From Capnocytophaga canis (GTDB lineage Bacteria; Bacteroidota; Bacteroidia; Flavobacteriales; Flavobacteriaceae), in assembly GCF_000827555.1 (NCBI RefSeq), contig NZ_CDOI01000154.1:1-64000 (forward strand): a stretch of 64,000 nucleotides of DNA, written 5' to 3'. The position numbers were made by a program, and so were the translations under genes. Positions 1 through 8,739 of this stretch are shown piece by piece. The notes beneath the pieces were generated by a model. It was not told the DNA's origin and did no database searches. It saw only the letters and a program-made list of their open reading frames with translations. Numbering within the stretch: position 1 is the stretch's first letter; each line of letters begins with the position of its first letter.

Positions 1-132
1 TGGAGTTTCAACCTTGATAGGCTGATACACTATTTTATCCATTGAAGTGGCTCCCACTTGTTTAGTTTTACAAGCCACAAGGCTTAGGCAGAGCATACCG
101 CCTAAAAGCATTCGATTGATTTTTTTGAACAT
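1..132 (-). CDS. Lipoprotein, N-terminal part only (runs off window)
   Basis: The minus strand encodes 44 residues from an ATG at 132 down to the window edge without a stop. The N-terminus is a lipoprotein signal peptide: MFKK, a hydrophobic stretch, then the lipobox LVAC with the lipidated Cys at residue 21. What follows (KTKQVGATSMDK) is too short to assign a family. A consensus promoter lies upstream at 168-198. The protein is therefore likely membrane anchored; function is unknown. Confidence 0.7.
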   Translation of the reverse strand, partial: MFKKINRMLLGGMLCLSLVACKTKQVGATSMDKIVYQPIKVETP

Positions 133-167
133 CTTATTATATCTAAAAGGTTAATAACAAATTTTAG

Positions 168-198
168 CAAAGGTACTGATTTTAAAGAAAAATACAAA
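168..198 (-). promoter_or_regulatory. Bacteroidetes-type promoter of the lipoprotein gene
   Basis: Reading the minus strand, TTTG (195-198) is followed after exactly 19 bases by TACCTTTG (168-175), matching the flavobacterial primary sigma consensus TTTG-N19-TAnnTTTG. It lies about 36 bases upstream of the lipoprotein ATG. Confidence 0.75.
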
Positions 199-466
199 AT
201 TTTTAAAACACTTCATAACAACCTTTATTCAGGTAATTAACAAGTGTTCTTATTCTTCCGATAAATATATTGAATGTCAAGATAAAAGGAAAACATATTA
301 TTTTGTTCAGATACAATTTATGCTTGTAACGGCACAAAATTTCTTAGTTACATGAATTTGTTGTTAAAAAAAACATGCTTCGTTAGGGAATTATATTCTT
401 ATGTTTTATGTGGAAAAAAAAGCATAAATTTATCTTTCGTAATGCAGATAAATATATAAAGTATTT

Positions 467-498
467 TTTGTCGTTATTAAAAAAAGGAAGTATCTTTG
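467..498 (+). promoter_or_regulatory. Promoter of the LLM oxidoreductase gene
   Basis: TTTG at 467-470 and TATCTTTG at 491-498 are separated by 20 bases. The ATG of the downstream gene is at 520, which implies a short leader of about 15 nt. Confidence 0.75.
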
Positions 499-519
499 CG
501 TTTATAAAATCGACGACCT

Positions 520-1434
520 ATGTTAGACACAAACAAACTATCCATTGGAATTCTTTTGCCGATTGAGTCCTATGAGGGGGCTATCCCAAAAATGGAAAAT
601 CAAATCCGACTTATTCAACAAGCCGAGGCTTATGGTTTCGAGTCTATCTGGGTACGAGATATTCCGCTTAATAATCCTGAATTTAAAGAAGTTGGACAAA
701 TCTACGACCCTTGGATTTATCTATCACATGTGGCTACATTAACTCGATCAATCAAATTCGGAATCGCTAGTGTGATTTTACCTTTGCGACATCCGTTGCA
801 TGTTGCTAAAGCTAGTGCAAGTTTAGATGTGTTATTTCCGAATCGCTTTCATATGGGGGTTGCTTCGGGTGATCGCCCCGTGGAATATCCTGCATTCAAC
901 AAGCCCTTTGAATTAAGGAGCGCTCAGGTTTCTGAACACATGCGGTTACTCAAGGAGCTATGGTCAAAGGACTTCCCTGTTTACAATAACGACTATGGAA
1001 CACTGATGGAAAATGTAGGAGATGTTGTACCTAAGCCCATCAAAAAAAGTATTCCTATGTATGTCACTGGACATGTGGGAGGTGTGAATTTGGAATGGAT
1101 TGCGAAGAACTCAGATGGATGGATTTACTATCCCCGAGAGTTTACTTTTACAGGAAAAATCGTAAAGGATTGGCAGGATACGTTGGATAAAGAAGGTCAA
1201 CCCCGAAAACCTTATATCCAACCCGTATACATCGACCTGATGGAAGACCCCGATTTTGAACCTCAAAAAATGGACTTAGGATTCCGCTTGGGTCGAAATT
1301 ATTTAGTGGATATGTTCCTTACGTTGCAGAAAATAGGTGTAAATCACGCTATGTTGGTGCTAAAATATAGTTCTCGCCCAGTAGATGTTATTTTGGACGA
1401 AATTGGACGAGAAATTTTGACGCAATTACGTTAA
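520..1434 (+). CDS. Luciferase-like (LLM class) flavin oxidoreductase
   Basis: The 304-residue protein has the bacterial luciferase-like monooxygenase layout: an N-terminal beta strand (LSIGILLPIES), the segment AYGFESIWVRDIP, TRSIKFGIASVILPLRHPLHVAKASASLD, and the strand RFHMGVASGDRPVEYPAF. These are typical of F420- or FMN-dependent TIM-barrel oxidoreductases, and the spacing resembles the single-domain group sometimes called BA3436-type. The substrate cannot be read from sequence. It has its own promoter and is followed 100 bases later by oxyR, so a link to oxidative stress is possible but unproven. Confidence 0.85.
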   Translation: MLDTNKLSIGILLPIESYEGAIPKMENQIRLIQQAEAYGFESIWVRDIPLNNPEFKEVGQIYDPWIYLSHVATLTRSIKFGIASVILPLRHPLHVAKASASLDVLFPNRFHMGVASGDRPVEYPAFNKPFELRSAQVSEHMRLLKELWSKDFPVYNNDYGTLMENVGDVVPKPIKKSIPMYVTGHVGGVNLEWIAKNSDGWIYYPREFTFTGKIVKDWQDTLDKEGQPRKPYIQPVYIDLMEDPDFEPQKMDLGFRLGRNYLVDMFLTLQKIGVNHAMLVLKYSSRPVDVILDEIGREILTQLR

Positions 1435-1458
1435 TTTAAAGTGTATTTTGTAGTTTTT

Positions 1459-1474
1459 TATTTGAATACAAATA
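1459..1474. promoter_or_regulatory. Palindrome upstream of oxyR, possible operator
   Basis: TATTTG-AATA-CAAATA is a perfect inverted repeat with a 4-base centre, 60 bases before the oxyR ATG. LysR-type regulators often bind interrupted palindromes near their own promoters, so this could be an autoregulatory site. The AT-rich background makes chance occurrence possible. Confidence 0.3.
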
Positions 1475-1534
1475 TCTCCACACTAAGTATAAATAAATAC
1501 TAAGAAGAAATTTATTAAAGTAAATCCTAAATCT

Positions 1535-2482
1535 ATGACAATCACTCAATTTCAATATGTGTTAGCTGTTGCTAAACATCAGAATTTTTCGACTGCTGCT
1601 GAAAATAGTTTCGTTACACAACCTACATTGAGTATGCAAATTCAAAAGTTGGAAGAGGAATTGGGGGTTATCATTTTCGATAGAACAAAAAAACCTCTGC
1701 AACCCACAGATATAGGTAAACAAATTATCAAACAGGCTCAAATCATTGTGAATGAATCAGAACGAATGAGCGACATTGTTGCACAGCAAAAGGGAGTTAT
1801 CGGCGGTGAATTCAATGTGGGAATCATACCAACCGTATCGCCTACTTTGTTACCTATGTTCTTAACAAATTTCATCAATAAGTATCCTAAAGTGTCTCTG
1901 AAAATTGAAGAACACAGTACCAAAACCTTGATAAACTACGTAGAAGATGGAACCTTAGACGCAGCCATATTGGCAACTCCCCTGCATCGACCTAACATTG
2001 TTGAAAAACCCTTGTTTTATGAACCTTTTATGGCATATATTCCTAACAATCATAAACTTCAGAACACAAAAACTATTACCTCTGACGATTTAGATATCAA
2101 CGACATATTAATGTTAGAGGATGGTCATTGCTTCAAAGATACTGTATTGAATATCTGCAATCAGGACATCGTCGATTCTAAAAAACGATTTGAACTCAAA
2201 AGTGGTAGCTTCGAAACTCTAATACGATTGGCAAATGAAGGCTTAGGAATGACTCTTTTACCATACTTACATACACTTGAGCTGAAAGAAGAAGAGAAAA
2301 AAAATATCCACCACTTTGCGACTCCATATCCTGCAAGAGAAATCAGTTTAGTACATCACAAGAATGAGTTGAAAGCCCAAAATATCAAAGCCTTGCATGA
2401 AGTGATATCGGGTGTGGTTCGAGGTGCTATCGCTTTTCACGATGTCAAAATAATTAGTCCTACACGAAAATCACTCGCTTAA
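1535..2482 (+). CDS. oxyR: Hydrogen peroxide-sensing transcriptional regulator OxyR
   Basis: A 315-residue LysR-type regulator. The N-terminal winged helix-turn-helix (residues 1-60) contains FSTAAENSFVTQPTLSMQIQKLE, and the rest is a substrate-binding-type effector domain. Two cysteines in LEDGHCFKDTVLNIC fall at residues 199 and 208, the same numbers as the peroxide-sensing disulfide pair of Escherichia coli OxyR, which strongly supports the name. In Bacteroidetes OxyR activates catalase, ahpCF, dps and related genes; this window has ferritin and superoxide dismutase but not those targets. Transcribed after the LLM oxidoreductase and probably autoregulated. Confidence 0.92.
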   Translation: MTITQFQYVLAVAKHQNFSTAAENSFVTQPTLSMQIQKLEEELGVIIFDRTKKPLQPTDIGKQIIKQAQIIVNESERMSDIVAQQKGVIGGEFNVGIIPTVSPTLLPMFLTNFINKYPKVSLKIEEHSTKTLINYVEDGTLDAAILATPLHRPNIVEKPLFYEPFMAYIPNNHKLQNTKTITSDDLDINDILMLEDGHCFKDTVLNICNQDIVDSKKRFELKSGSFETLIRLANEGLGMTLLPYLHTLELKEEEKKNIHHFATPYPAREISLVHHKNELKAQNIKALHEVISGVVRGAIAFHDVKIISPTRKSLA

Positions 2483-2790
2483 AAAGAGATAAAACAAAAG
2501 ATTTTACTATCAATAAAAACAACTCTAAAATACAAGATGTTAATTTTTTTATAATTAACACTTTTCATTCCCTTTGAAACATAAATATTGTTATTAACTA
2601 TTTTTAACTAATTTATCTCTGTACTAAGGTTAATCGGAACAAATTAATGGATAATTTCATTTTAAACATTAACAATTCAACTTTGTTAAAATTAAAACAA
2701 TTCTTGAATAGAAGAGGCTTCATAGACTTTATATATTGTCTAAAATAAAAAAAAGAAATAAATTTGCACCTAGTAAAGAGATGATATATT
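2483..2790 (+). other. Intergenic region with promoter for the PPTase gene
   Basis: AT-rich non-coding stretch. Near its end is TAAATTTG (2759-2766), a match to the TAnnTTTG box, with a weak upstream TTG about 20 bases before it. The ATG of the following gene is 24 bases downstream. I see no other structure. Confidence 0.5.
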
Positions 2791-3399
2791 ATGCCGTTAT
2801 TTGAAACTATTAATGTAAATGAGAAAACTCAGCTCTATATCTGGAAAGTTTCCGAAACATTAGAAGACCTAACTCAGGGAGTTGTTCTCAATGGAGAACA
2901 TCAATCTAAGTTTGACTCATTGAAAGTTGAATCCGCAAAAAAGAATTTTATTGCCGTTCGCCGAATTCTAAAAGATTTAGGGTATTCTTCTGATGATTTG
3001 TTTTATAACCATGAAGGGAAACCATACCTAAGAGATGGGAAAACAATTTCCATAAGTCATTCGTTTGACATGGTGTGCTTGATTGTTGGAGAAAAGCCTG
3101 TGGGTGTGGACATCGAAAAAAAGCGACGAAAAATCATTGATATTTCCGAAAAATTCACACAATGGGATTATCGAAGTACTTCTTTCTCGCAGAAAAATGT
3201 TTTACAAAAACTCACGATGATTTGGTCTGCAAAAGAGGCAGGATATAAAGCCCACGGGAAGTCTGGAATTACAGCAGAACATATTTTGGTGAAAGATTTT
3301 TTCCCGAATGATTCTGAAACCAAAATCAAAATTGAAAAAACGTTCTATGATGTTTCTTTCATAAATGTTGAAGATTATGTTCTGGCATACTGCCTGTAA
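2791..3399 (+). CDS. 4'-phosphopantetheinyl transferase superfamily protein
   Basis: The 202-residue protein has the Sfp/AcpT-type motifs: TISISHSFD (86-93), PVGVDIEKKRRK with Asp107 and Glu109 as likely magnesium ligands, and WSAKEAGYKAHGK (145-157) with the conserved Glu149 and Lys153. Such enzymes move phosphopantetheine from coenzyme A to a serine of carrier proteins. Its length fits the Sfp type that serves secondary pathways, though a role with the fatty-acid carrier is possible. A lone ketosynthase near 60.2-61.4 kb is one conceivable pathway partner, but linkage is distant. Its own promoter and a terminator bound it as a single-gene unit. Confidence 0.85.
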   Translation: MPLFETINVNEKTQLYIWKVSETLEDLTQGVVLNGEHQSKFDSLKVESAKKNFIAVRRILKDLGYSSDDLFYNHEGKPYLRDGKTISISHSFDMVCLIVGEKPVGVDIEKKRRKIIDISEKFTQWDYRSTSFSQKNVLQKLTMIWSAKEAGYKAHGKSGITAEHILVKDFFPNDSETKIKIEKTFYDVSFINVEDYVLAYCL

Positions 3400-3417
3400 A
3401 CAATCAATTAGAAATAA

Positions 3418-3456
3418 AAATCACGAATTGTAAATTGTTAACAATTCGTGATTTTT
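3418..3456. terminator. Bidirectional intrinsic terminator
   Basis: TCACGAATTGT (3421-3431) pairs with ACAATTCGTGA (3441-3451). The stem is flanked by A-rich sequence on the left and TTTTT on the right, so it can terminate both the PPTase gene (+) and the converging nicotinamidase gene (-). Confidence 0.8.
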
Positions 3457-3497
3457 CTATTTATCAGGCAGAAATAATGTCTTTTTTTATAGCACTT

Positions 3498-4073
3498 TTA
3501 AATTCCCCAATCGGCTTTATATTTTTGATAATTTTCGGGATTTATTGAGCGTATACCATTGTCCAACAAACGCACTTTGTAACCCAATGAAAGTGCATCA
3601 TTCACGCTATATGCCACACAAAAATCACCTGCCAACCCACAGAACGTTAGCTCCGTAATGCTTTTATCTTTCAAAAAACCGTGAAGCCCTGTATTATTAC
3701 GTTTATTGTTATCAAAGAAAGCACTGTAACTATCCACCTCAGGATTCATTCCCTTACGGAAAATAGCGGCTATGCGATGTGTGTCCAAATCCTGATGTAA
3801 ACTGGCTCCAAAAGTATCCTGTACGCAATGGTCTGTCCAAAGTACTTGATCAATTCCATGTAAGTTAATCACTTCAAAAGGTTTTCTACCTTCATGATTG
3901 GAAGCAAAACTTTGATGGTTTTGCGGATGCCAATCTTGAGTGGCTACCACTAAATCATAACCTTTATACATTTCTTGATTTATGAACGGAACGATTTGAT
4001 CTCCCTCTGCAACAGGCAACGTTCCTGAGGGCATAAAATCATTTTGTACATCAATGATAATAAGAGCTTTCAT
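3498..4073 (-). CDS. pncA: Nicotinamidase / pyrazinamidase
   Basis: A 191-residue cysteine hydrolase of the isochorismatase fold. The catalytic triad is visible as Asp8 (IIDVQNDF), Lys107 (FRKGMNPEVDSYSAF) and Cys152 (GLAGDFCVAYSV). A DWH metal-binding motif lies at 47-49 (ATQDWHPQNHQSF). PncA converts nicotinamide to nicotinate for NAD salvage. It starts 35 bases after the GH20 hexosaminidase stop on the same strand, so the two may be cotranscribed without an obvious functional link. Confidence 0.93.
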   Translation of the reverse strand: MKALIIIDVQNDFMPSGTLPVAEGDQIVPFINQEMYKGYDLVVATQDWHPQNHQSFASNHEGRKPFEVINLHGIDQVLWTDHCVQDTFGASLHQDLDTHRIAAIFRKGMNPEVDSYSAFFDNNKRNNTGLHGFLKDKSITELTFCGLAGDFCVAYSVNDALSLGYKVRLLDNGIRSINPENYQKYKADWGI

Positions 4074-4108
4074 CTATATAAAAAATATCAATTAGGGAAA
4101 TGAGAATT

Positions 4109-6445
4109 TTAATCAATGTTTATTTCGTCAACAAACAAAAATGCTAATTTACCTTTTGCTTGTTGGTGCCATTCAGGAATACTTCGTTCCGAAGTGATTT
4201 TTACTTTCACATAGCGTGTTTTTAAAGGTTCAAAACCTAAACTGTGCGTACGTATTTCTTGAATGTGTTTCGATTCTTGTGAATATTGTTCTGATGCAAT
4301 TTCTTTAAAATTAACACCATCATCAGAGACTGCTACCGAACAGCTACGTGCATCATATATCCAATCGCCTGTAATGACATTCGTATTGAACGACACTTTG
4401 GAAATTTCCTTTGCTTCACCCAAATCAATTACTGCCTCTAAATCATCACCTGAAAAACCTATCCAGCGTCCTGTTCGGAAGTTATTTGTTCCTATGTTAC
4501 CATCGACCAATACGGAAGCTCCTTTGTATTTGTAGGATGGATAGATGTTTGTCAACATTTTGATGGGACGTGCCGTTGCTTTATTGAATTTGAAATCCTC
4601 GGAGAAAACACGGGTTTTTCCATTTTTACGAATTCCTACCGCGCGTACTTTAGCATCTTGATTGATTTTAATAGGTTCAGTGTACTTTGTTGATTTCTCA
4701 GAAGGTTCGGAACCGTCCAAAGTATAGTAAACCGTCGCATTATCTAAAGTTGTAAAAGCTACTTGTATCGCTCCTTCACTTTCTAAAGTTGTTATATCTA
4801 CCTTCAAATCAAAAATATGTGTCGCATAGTTATAGCCTTGTGCATCATAAATTTTGATAATAGAAGGTATGCGTTGTAGAAAATCGTCATAATTTTTCTT
4901 TTCAGGTTGTGTCCATTGTACTTCTGCAAGTGCTGCAAAACGTGGCAAGGTCATGTACTGAACGTGTTTAAACGTTTTTATATACTCTGTCCAGGTATTA
5001 GCCTGTACTCCAAGTATTCTCTTTTGTTGCTCAGGAGTAAGTCCCTCTGGAATAGGCTCAAAACTATATACTCTTTCCACTGGCACATAACCTCCTATAG
5101 CAAGTGGTTCTTGATCAATATCTTGTGATTGATAGTAATCAAAATACATAAACGACATTGGACTCATAATTGCATCATGTCCTGTTTTCGCTGCAAATGT
5201 ACCACCTTCGATACCTCTCCATGACATTACCGTAGCGTTCGGAGCAATTCCTCCTTCCAAAATCTCATCCCAACCGATAATTTTTCTACCCTTACTGGCT
5301 AAAACTCTTTCAGCAAAGGAAATTACATGACTTTGCAGATATTCCTCAGCTGTATGCTTATCATCGCCTTTTATTCCTAATTCTTTGATTTTTAACTGAC
5401 AATCTTTATTCGTTTTCCACTGTACTTTTGGACATTCATCACCACCAATGTGGATATACTCCGAAGGAAAAATCTCTGTAACTTCCTCTAAAATAGTTTG
5501 GATAAATTCATATGTTTCTGGCTTCCCTACATTCAAAACATCGTCTGAAACTCCCCATTGCCCCCATACACTGTAAGGGCCTTCGTGGCAACCCAATTCT
5601 GGATATGAAGCTATCGCAGCCAACATGTGTCCTGGTAAATCAATTTCAGGAATAATAGTAATATGACGATCTTGGGCATATGCTACCAATTCTTTCAATT
5701 CATCTTGAGTATAAAATCCTCCGTGTGGAATACCATCATATTTACCTGAATTTCTACCAATTACAGTTTGTGAACGCGTAGAACCTACAACCGTAAGATT
5801 TGGATATTTTTTTGATTCCACACGCCAACCTTGATCATCTGTTAAATGCCAATGGAACGTATTGATATTGTGCAATGCAAGCATGTCAATAAAAATTCGG
5901 ATGGAATCGGTTGTGAAAAAATGACGAGCAGAATCCAGGTGGGCTCCACGATATGCAAATCGAGGTGCATCGTTGATTACCACCGCATCAAAAACTACTT
6001 TTTGTGTTTTCTCCACTGGAATTGACTTGCGAAGTGTTTGCATTCCGTAGAAAATACCCGCTGAAGAAGCTCCTTGAATGGTAATTGATTTCTGATTTAC
6101 GGTGAGTTGATATGCCTCTTTATTATCAGAAGCTAAGCCTTTTGACAGTTTTATTACGTTGTCAATTTCTGCAGTTTCTTCTACTACAGAGAGAGACATT
6201 CCTGTCTGTTCCTTAACATACTCTGCTAAAAAATCGGCATTTCTCTTCAAGGCTTCATCTCCCTTAGGATAGGTGATTTTTGTTGAAGAATTGAGTAAAA
6301 AAGGTTGCTCATTAGTAGTCTTTTGAATCGAATTTGGCAGAGGAACCACATGATAGTCCGCTGAAACGCTTGATTCTTTCCCCGTATCACAGGATGCAAA
6401 CATCACCGTGAACGCTAAACTTGCAAGTATACTTTTTAATTTCAT
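4109..6445 (-). CDS. Beta-N-acetylhexosaminidase, GH20, lipoprotein
   Basis: A 778-residue exported glycosidase. A lipoprotein signal (FTVMFASC, Cys19) is followed by a GH20 N-terminal domain (about 31-159) and the catalytic barrel (about 163-510), with the acid/base pair Asp336-Glu337 in HIGGDECPK and the FHWHLTDDQGW motif near 197-207. Residues about 560-640 resemble the chitobiase C-terminal domain (YTLDGSEPS), and the last ~130 form an F5/8 type C-like carbohydrate-binding domain (WIYDARSCSVAVSDDG). It would remove terminal GlcNAc or GalNAc from host glycans at the cell surface. Glycan foraging is well known in Capnocytophaga. Confidence 0.92.
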   Translation of the reverse strand: MKLKSILASLAFTVMFASCDTGKESSVSADYHVVPLPNSIQKTTNEQPFLLNSSTKITYPKGDEALKRNADFLAEYVKEQTGMSLSVVEETAEIDNVIKLSKGLASDNKEAYQLTVNQKSITIQGASSAGIFYGMQTLRKSIPVEKTQKVVFDAVVINDAPRFAYRGAHLDSARHFFTTDSIRIFIDMLALHNINTFHWHLTDDQGWRVESKKYPNLTVVGSTRSQTVIGRNSGKYDGIPHGGFYTQDELKELVAYAQDRHITIIPEIDLPGHMLAAIASYPELGCHEGPYSVWGQWGVSDDVLNVGKPETYEFIQTILEEVTEIFPSEYIHIGGDECPKVQWKTNKDCQLKIKELGIKGDDKHTAEEYLQSHVISFAERVLASKGRKIIGWDEILEGGIAPNATVMSWRGIEGGTFAAKTGHDAIMSPMSFMYFDYYQSQDIDQEPLAIGGYVPVERVYSFEPIPEGLTPEQQKRILGVQANTWTEYIKTFKHVQYMTLPRFAALAEVQWTQPEKKNYDDFLQRIPSIIKIYDAQGYNYATHIFDLKVDITTLESEGAIQVAFTTLDNATVYYTLDGSEPSEKSTKYTEPIKINQDAKVRAVGIRKNGKTRVFSEDFKFNKATARPIKMLTNIYPSYKYKGASVLVDGNIGTNNFRTGRWIGFSGDDLEAVIDLGEAKEISKVSFNTNVITGDWIYDARSCSVAVSDDGVNFKEIASEQYSQESKHIQEIRTHSLGFEPLKTRYVKVKITSERSIPEWHQQAKGKLAFLFVDEINID

Positions 6446-6531
6446 TTTGGTTATAACTTTTTATATTGTTATTCCGTTAAAATATTTATTGGTTTCACAA
6501 AAATTTGAGTCAAGACAGCAACATAAATCCA

Positions 6532-6568
6532 AAACTTTGTCAAAATCAAAAAGACTTTGACAAAGTTT
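6532..6568. repeat. Dispersed palindromic hairpin, copy 1
   Basis: AAACTTTGTCAAA (6532-6544) pairs with TTTGACAAAGTTT (6556-6568), a 13-bp perfect stem with an 11-base loop. The core AACTTTG-W-CAAAGTT is itself palindromic. Related copies occur at 26151-26212 and 48614-48651. Here it lies just past the stop of the POT transporter gene and probably acts as its terminator. Confidence 0.75.
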
Positions 6569-6579
6569 GATATGTTGAT

Positions 6580-8511
6580 CTATTTCACGCCGTGCATCCA
6601 ACGGGTAATGAATGGACCCATTAGGAAGAGCACTATACCACAACCAATGGCAATAAAGCCTAACATGGTGAATACAGAAAGTCCTTTATTAAGTGACTCG
6701 CTTTTAATAACGTTAGTTACTGAAATACTCGCCGACTTTTCAAATAGTTTTTCATAATCAGCCAAAGTTGCTACCTCTGTATTTACTTCGCTTCCTTTGA
6801 AGGATAAAAACTCTTGTGAGGCAGATTTAATCATTTTCTGTCTTTTCATTCCACTGTAGTTTTCAGCATCTTGCAATACTTCTTTTACAACTACGATCGA
6901 TTTTGCATATTGTTTCTGCGGATTAACCTCATTCATCCGTGCAATGAAATCATTTGAAACTAATAGTTTTTCAATAGGAATAGCGTGTGTTTTCTTTTCC
7001 TCATTGTCAGCTAATCTATCTTTGAATTCATTCTCAGATAAAACAGCCTTAATATCCTTATCAATATCAGAATTTTGGAAAGCACTACTTTCAACTATTG
7101 TTTTTTCGTTTACTGTAGTAAGTTTAGAGATGTGTTTTCCTCCTTGATGTGCAATGGATGAAGACAAAAACCAAATTCCCATCATAAAAGCCACCATATG
7201 TTTAGGTGAAAGTTTCGTTACTAATGACAAACCTACTGGTGAAAGTGTTAGTTCCCCAAGTGTATGTAATAAGTATAAGAAAACCATAAATATAGCTGGT
7301 ACCATTCCTAATTTAGCATAGCTACCACCGAATTTAAGCACCAAGAAACCAAGCCCAAGCAATAGCAATCCTGTTCCAAATTTGTATGGAGCTGCTGGCT
7401 CTTTATTCAAATTAGATAGTTTTATCCATATCCAAGAGAAAATGGGAGCAAAAAGCATTATAAACAACGGATTGAATGATTGGAAGAAAGTTGTTTTAAT
7501 TTCTGTACCAAAAATTTCTTTATGTACGTTACGTGCTGTAAATAAGTTAAGTGCTGAACCTGCCAACTCGAAGAATGTCCAAAATATAGTCGTAAATAAA
7601 AGTAATAAAACCACAACCCAAATACGTTGTTTGGCAACCACTTCCATTTTACTTGCTTGATATAACAAATACCCGATGATAATAGCAGCTAAACTCGCTA
7701 ATAAAACATCTACAACATCGTTATATTGAATTAAAATCCACGAAATTATAATTAGAACTACAATAGTAGCATAAGGAAGCACACTATTGGGGACGAAACT
7801 TACAACATTTTTAGTTGGTTTTTCATCAGGAGCTAATCCTACTTGCTGGAAAACACTCGTTCTACTGGCGAAGAAGAATATAATGTATCCCAATAACATT
7901 CCAATACCAGCTGTTAAGAATCCATATTGCCAACCTTCATTCTCCCCAATAGCACCACAAGTTAAAGGAGCTAAGAATGCACCCATATTGATTCCCATAT
8001 AAAATAAAGTGAAGGCTCCGTCACGTCTTTTGTCTCCGTCAGCATAAAAACGACCAATCATTGAAGAGATATTCGGTTTGAAGAAACCATTTCCTACCAC
8101 AAGTAAAGCTAACCCGATGAAGAAAGTAGTTTGATTATTCATAAACAAAGTAAATTGTCCCGCTGCCATTAACAAAGCTCCGATAACAATTGCTTTGCGA
8201 AAACCAATAAGTTTATCAGCGAAATATCCACCAAGTATTGGCGTGAGGTAAACTAATGCCCCATAAGCTCCGTAAATTCCGAAAGCTTTTGCATCATCAA
8301 ACTGGAACCCGCCATCTATTAAGTTCGCAGTCATATAAAGGATAAGGAGTGCCCGCATACCATAGTAGCTGAAGCGTTCCCATAGTTCCACCATAAAAAG
8401 GGTAAAAAGGGCTTTAGGGTGAATTTTTCGATTCGAGAAAATAACAAACCCTACCCACAGCGCAACTCCAAGCCACGCTATTAACATCAATTGATAATCT
8501 GGATTTAACAT
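6580..8511 (-). CDS. POT-family proton-coupled peptide transporter (long form)
   Basis: A 643-residue major facilitator protein of the POT/PTR2 family. It has the family signature in TM1 (FMVELWERFSYYGMRALLILYM) and FYMGINMGAFLAPLTCGAIGE for the second signature. About 14 membrane segments are likely. A ~140-residue hydrophilic insertion (from about KLTTVNEKTIVES to SVTNVIKSES) sits before the last helix, which makes it much longer than typical 450-500 residue members. It should import di- and tripeptides. A second POT gene and DPP-IV lie upstream on the same strand, which suggests joint use of dipeptides released outside the inner membrane. Confidence 0.9.
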   Translation of the reverse strand: MLNPDYQLMLIAWLGVALWVGFVIFSNRKIHPKALFTLFMVELWERFSYYGMRALLILYMTANLIDGGFQFDDAKAFGIYGAYGALVYLTPILGGYFADKLIGFRKAIVIGALLMAAGQFTLFMNNQTTFFIGLALLVVGNGFFKPNISSMIGRFYADGDKRRDGAFTLFYMGINMGAFLAPLTCGAIGENEGWQYGFLTAGIGMLLGYIIFFFASRTSVFQQVGLAPDEKPTKNVVSFVPNSVLPYATIVVLIIISWILIQYNDVVDVLLASLAAIIIGYLLYQASKMEVVAKQRIWVVVLLLLFTTIFWTFFELAGSALNLFTARNVHKEIFGTEIKTTFFQSFNPLFIMLFAPIFSWIWIKLSNLNKEPAAPYKFGTGLLLLGLGFLVLKFGGSYAKLGMVPAIFMVFLYLLHTLGELTLSPVGLSLVTKLSPKHMVAFMMGIWFLSSSIAHQGGKHISKLTTVNEKTIVESSAFQNSDIDKDIKAVLSENEFKDRLADNEEKKTHAIPIEKLLVSNDFIARMNEVNPQKQYAKSIVVVKEVLQDAENYSGMKRQKMIKSASQEFLSFKGSEVNTEVATLADYEKLFEKSASISVTNVIKSESLNKGLSVFTMLGFIAIGCGIVLFLMGPFITRWMHGVK

Positions 8512-8538
8512 AGTATATTTATTATTTATTATATTAAT

Positions 8539-8739
8539 TTATTCTACCATCAAGTTCTTCTTTTGTTGCAATATTTTTTTTATTTCGGAGGTTTTGAGCA
8601 CTACTATTTTGTCATCTCGCATTACTACAAGTTCTCCTTTATTTTTTATTTTCTCTTTTAACAAGCGTACATAAGAGCGTTTCAATCCCTCTTGAATTTT
8701 AATTTTCATATCCTGAAAATATGTTTCCTGTTTATTCAT
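8539..8739 (-). CDS. Small protein paired with zeta-like toxin (possible antitoxin)
   Basis: A 66-residue, Lys/Glu-rich, helix-prone protein whose start overlaps the end of the upstream zeta-like gene by 8 bases, so the two are translationally coupled. No family is recognised. The sequence contains ELVVMRDDKIVVLKTSEIKKILQQK, which could form a strand-turn-strand and helix. Overlap with a toxin-like kinase suggests an antitoxin or partner role, but known zeta antitoxins (epsilon) differ and usually precede the toxin. Function is inferred from position only. Confidence 0.55.
   Translation of the reverse strand: MNKQETYFQDMKIKIQEGLKRSYVRLLKEKIKNKGELVVMRDDKIVVLKTSEIKKILQQKKNLMVE

Larger units (their letters stand above)
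133..519. other. Divergent intergenic region
   Basis: AT-rich region between the minus-strand lipoprotein gene and the plus-strand oxidoreductase gene. It holds one promoter for each direction (168-198 and 467-498). I see no further gene or strong hairpin in it. Confidence 0.6.
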
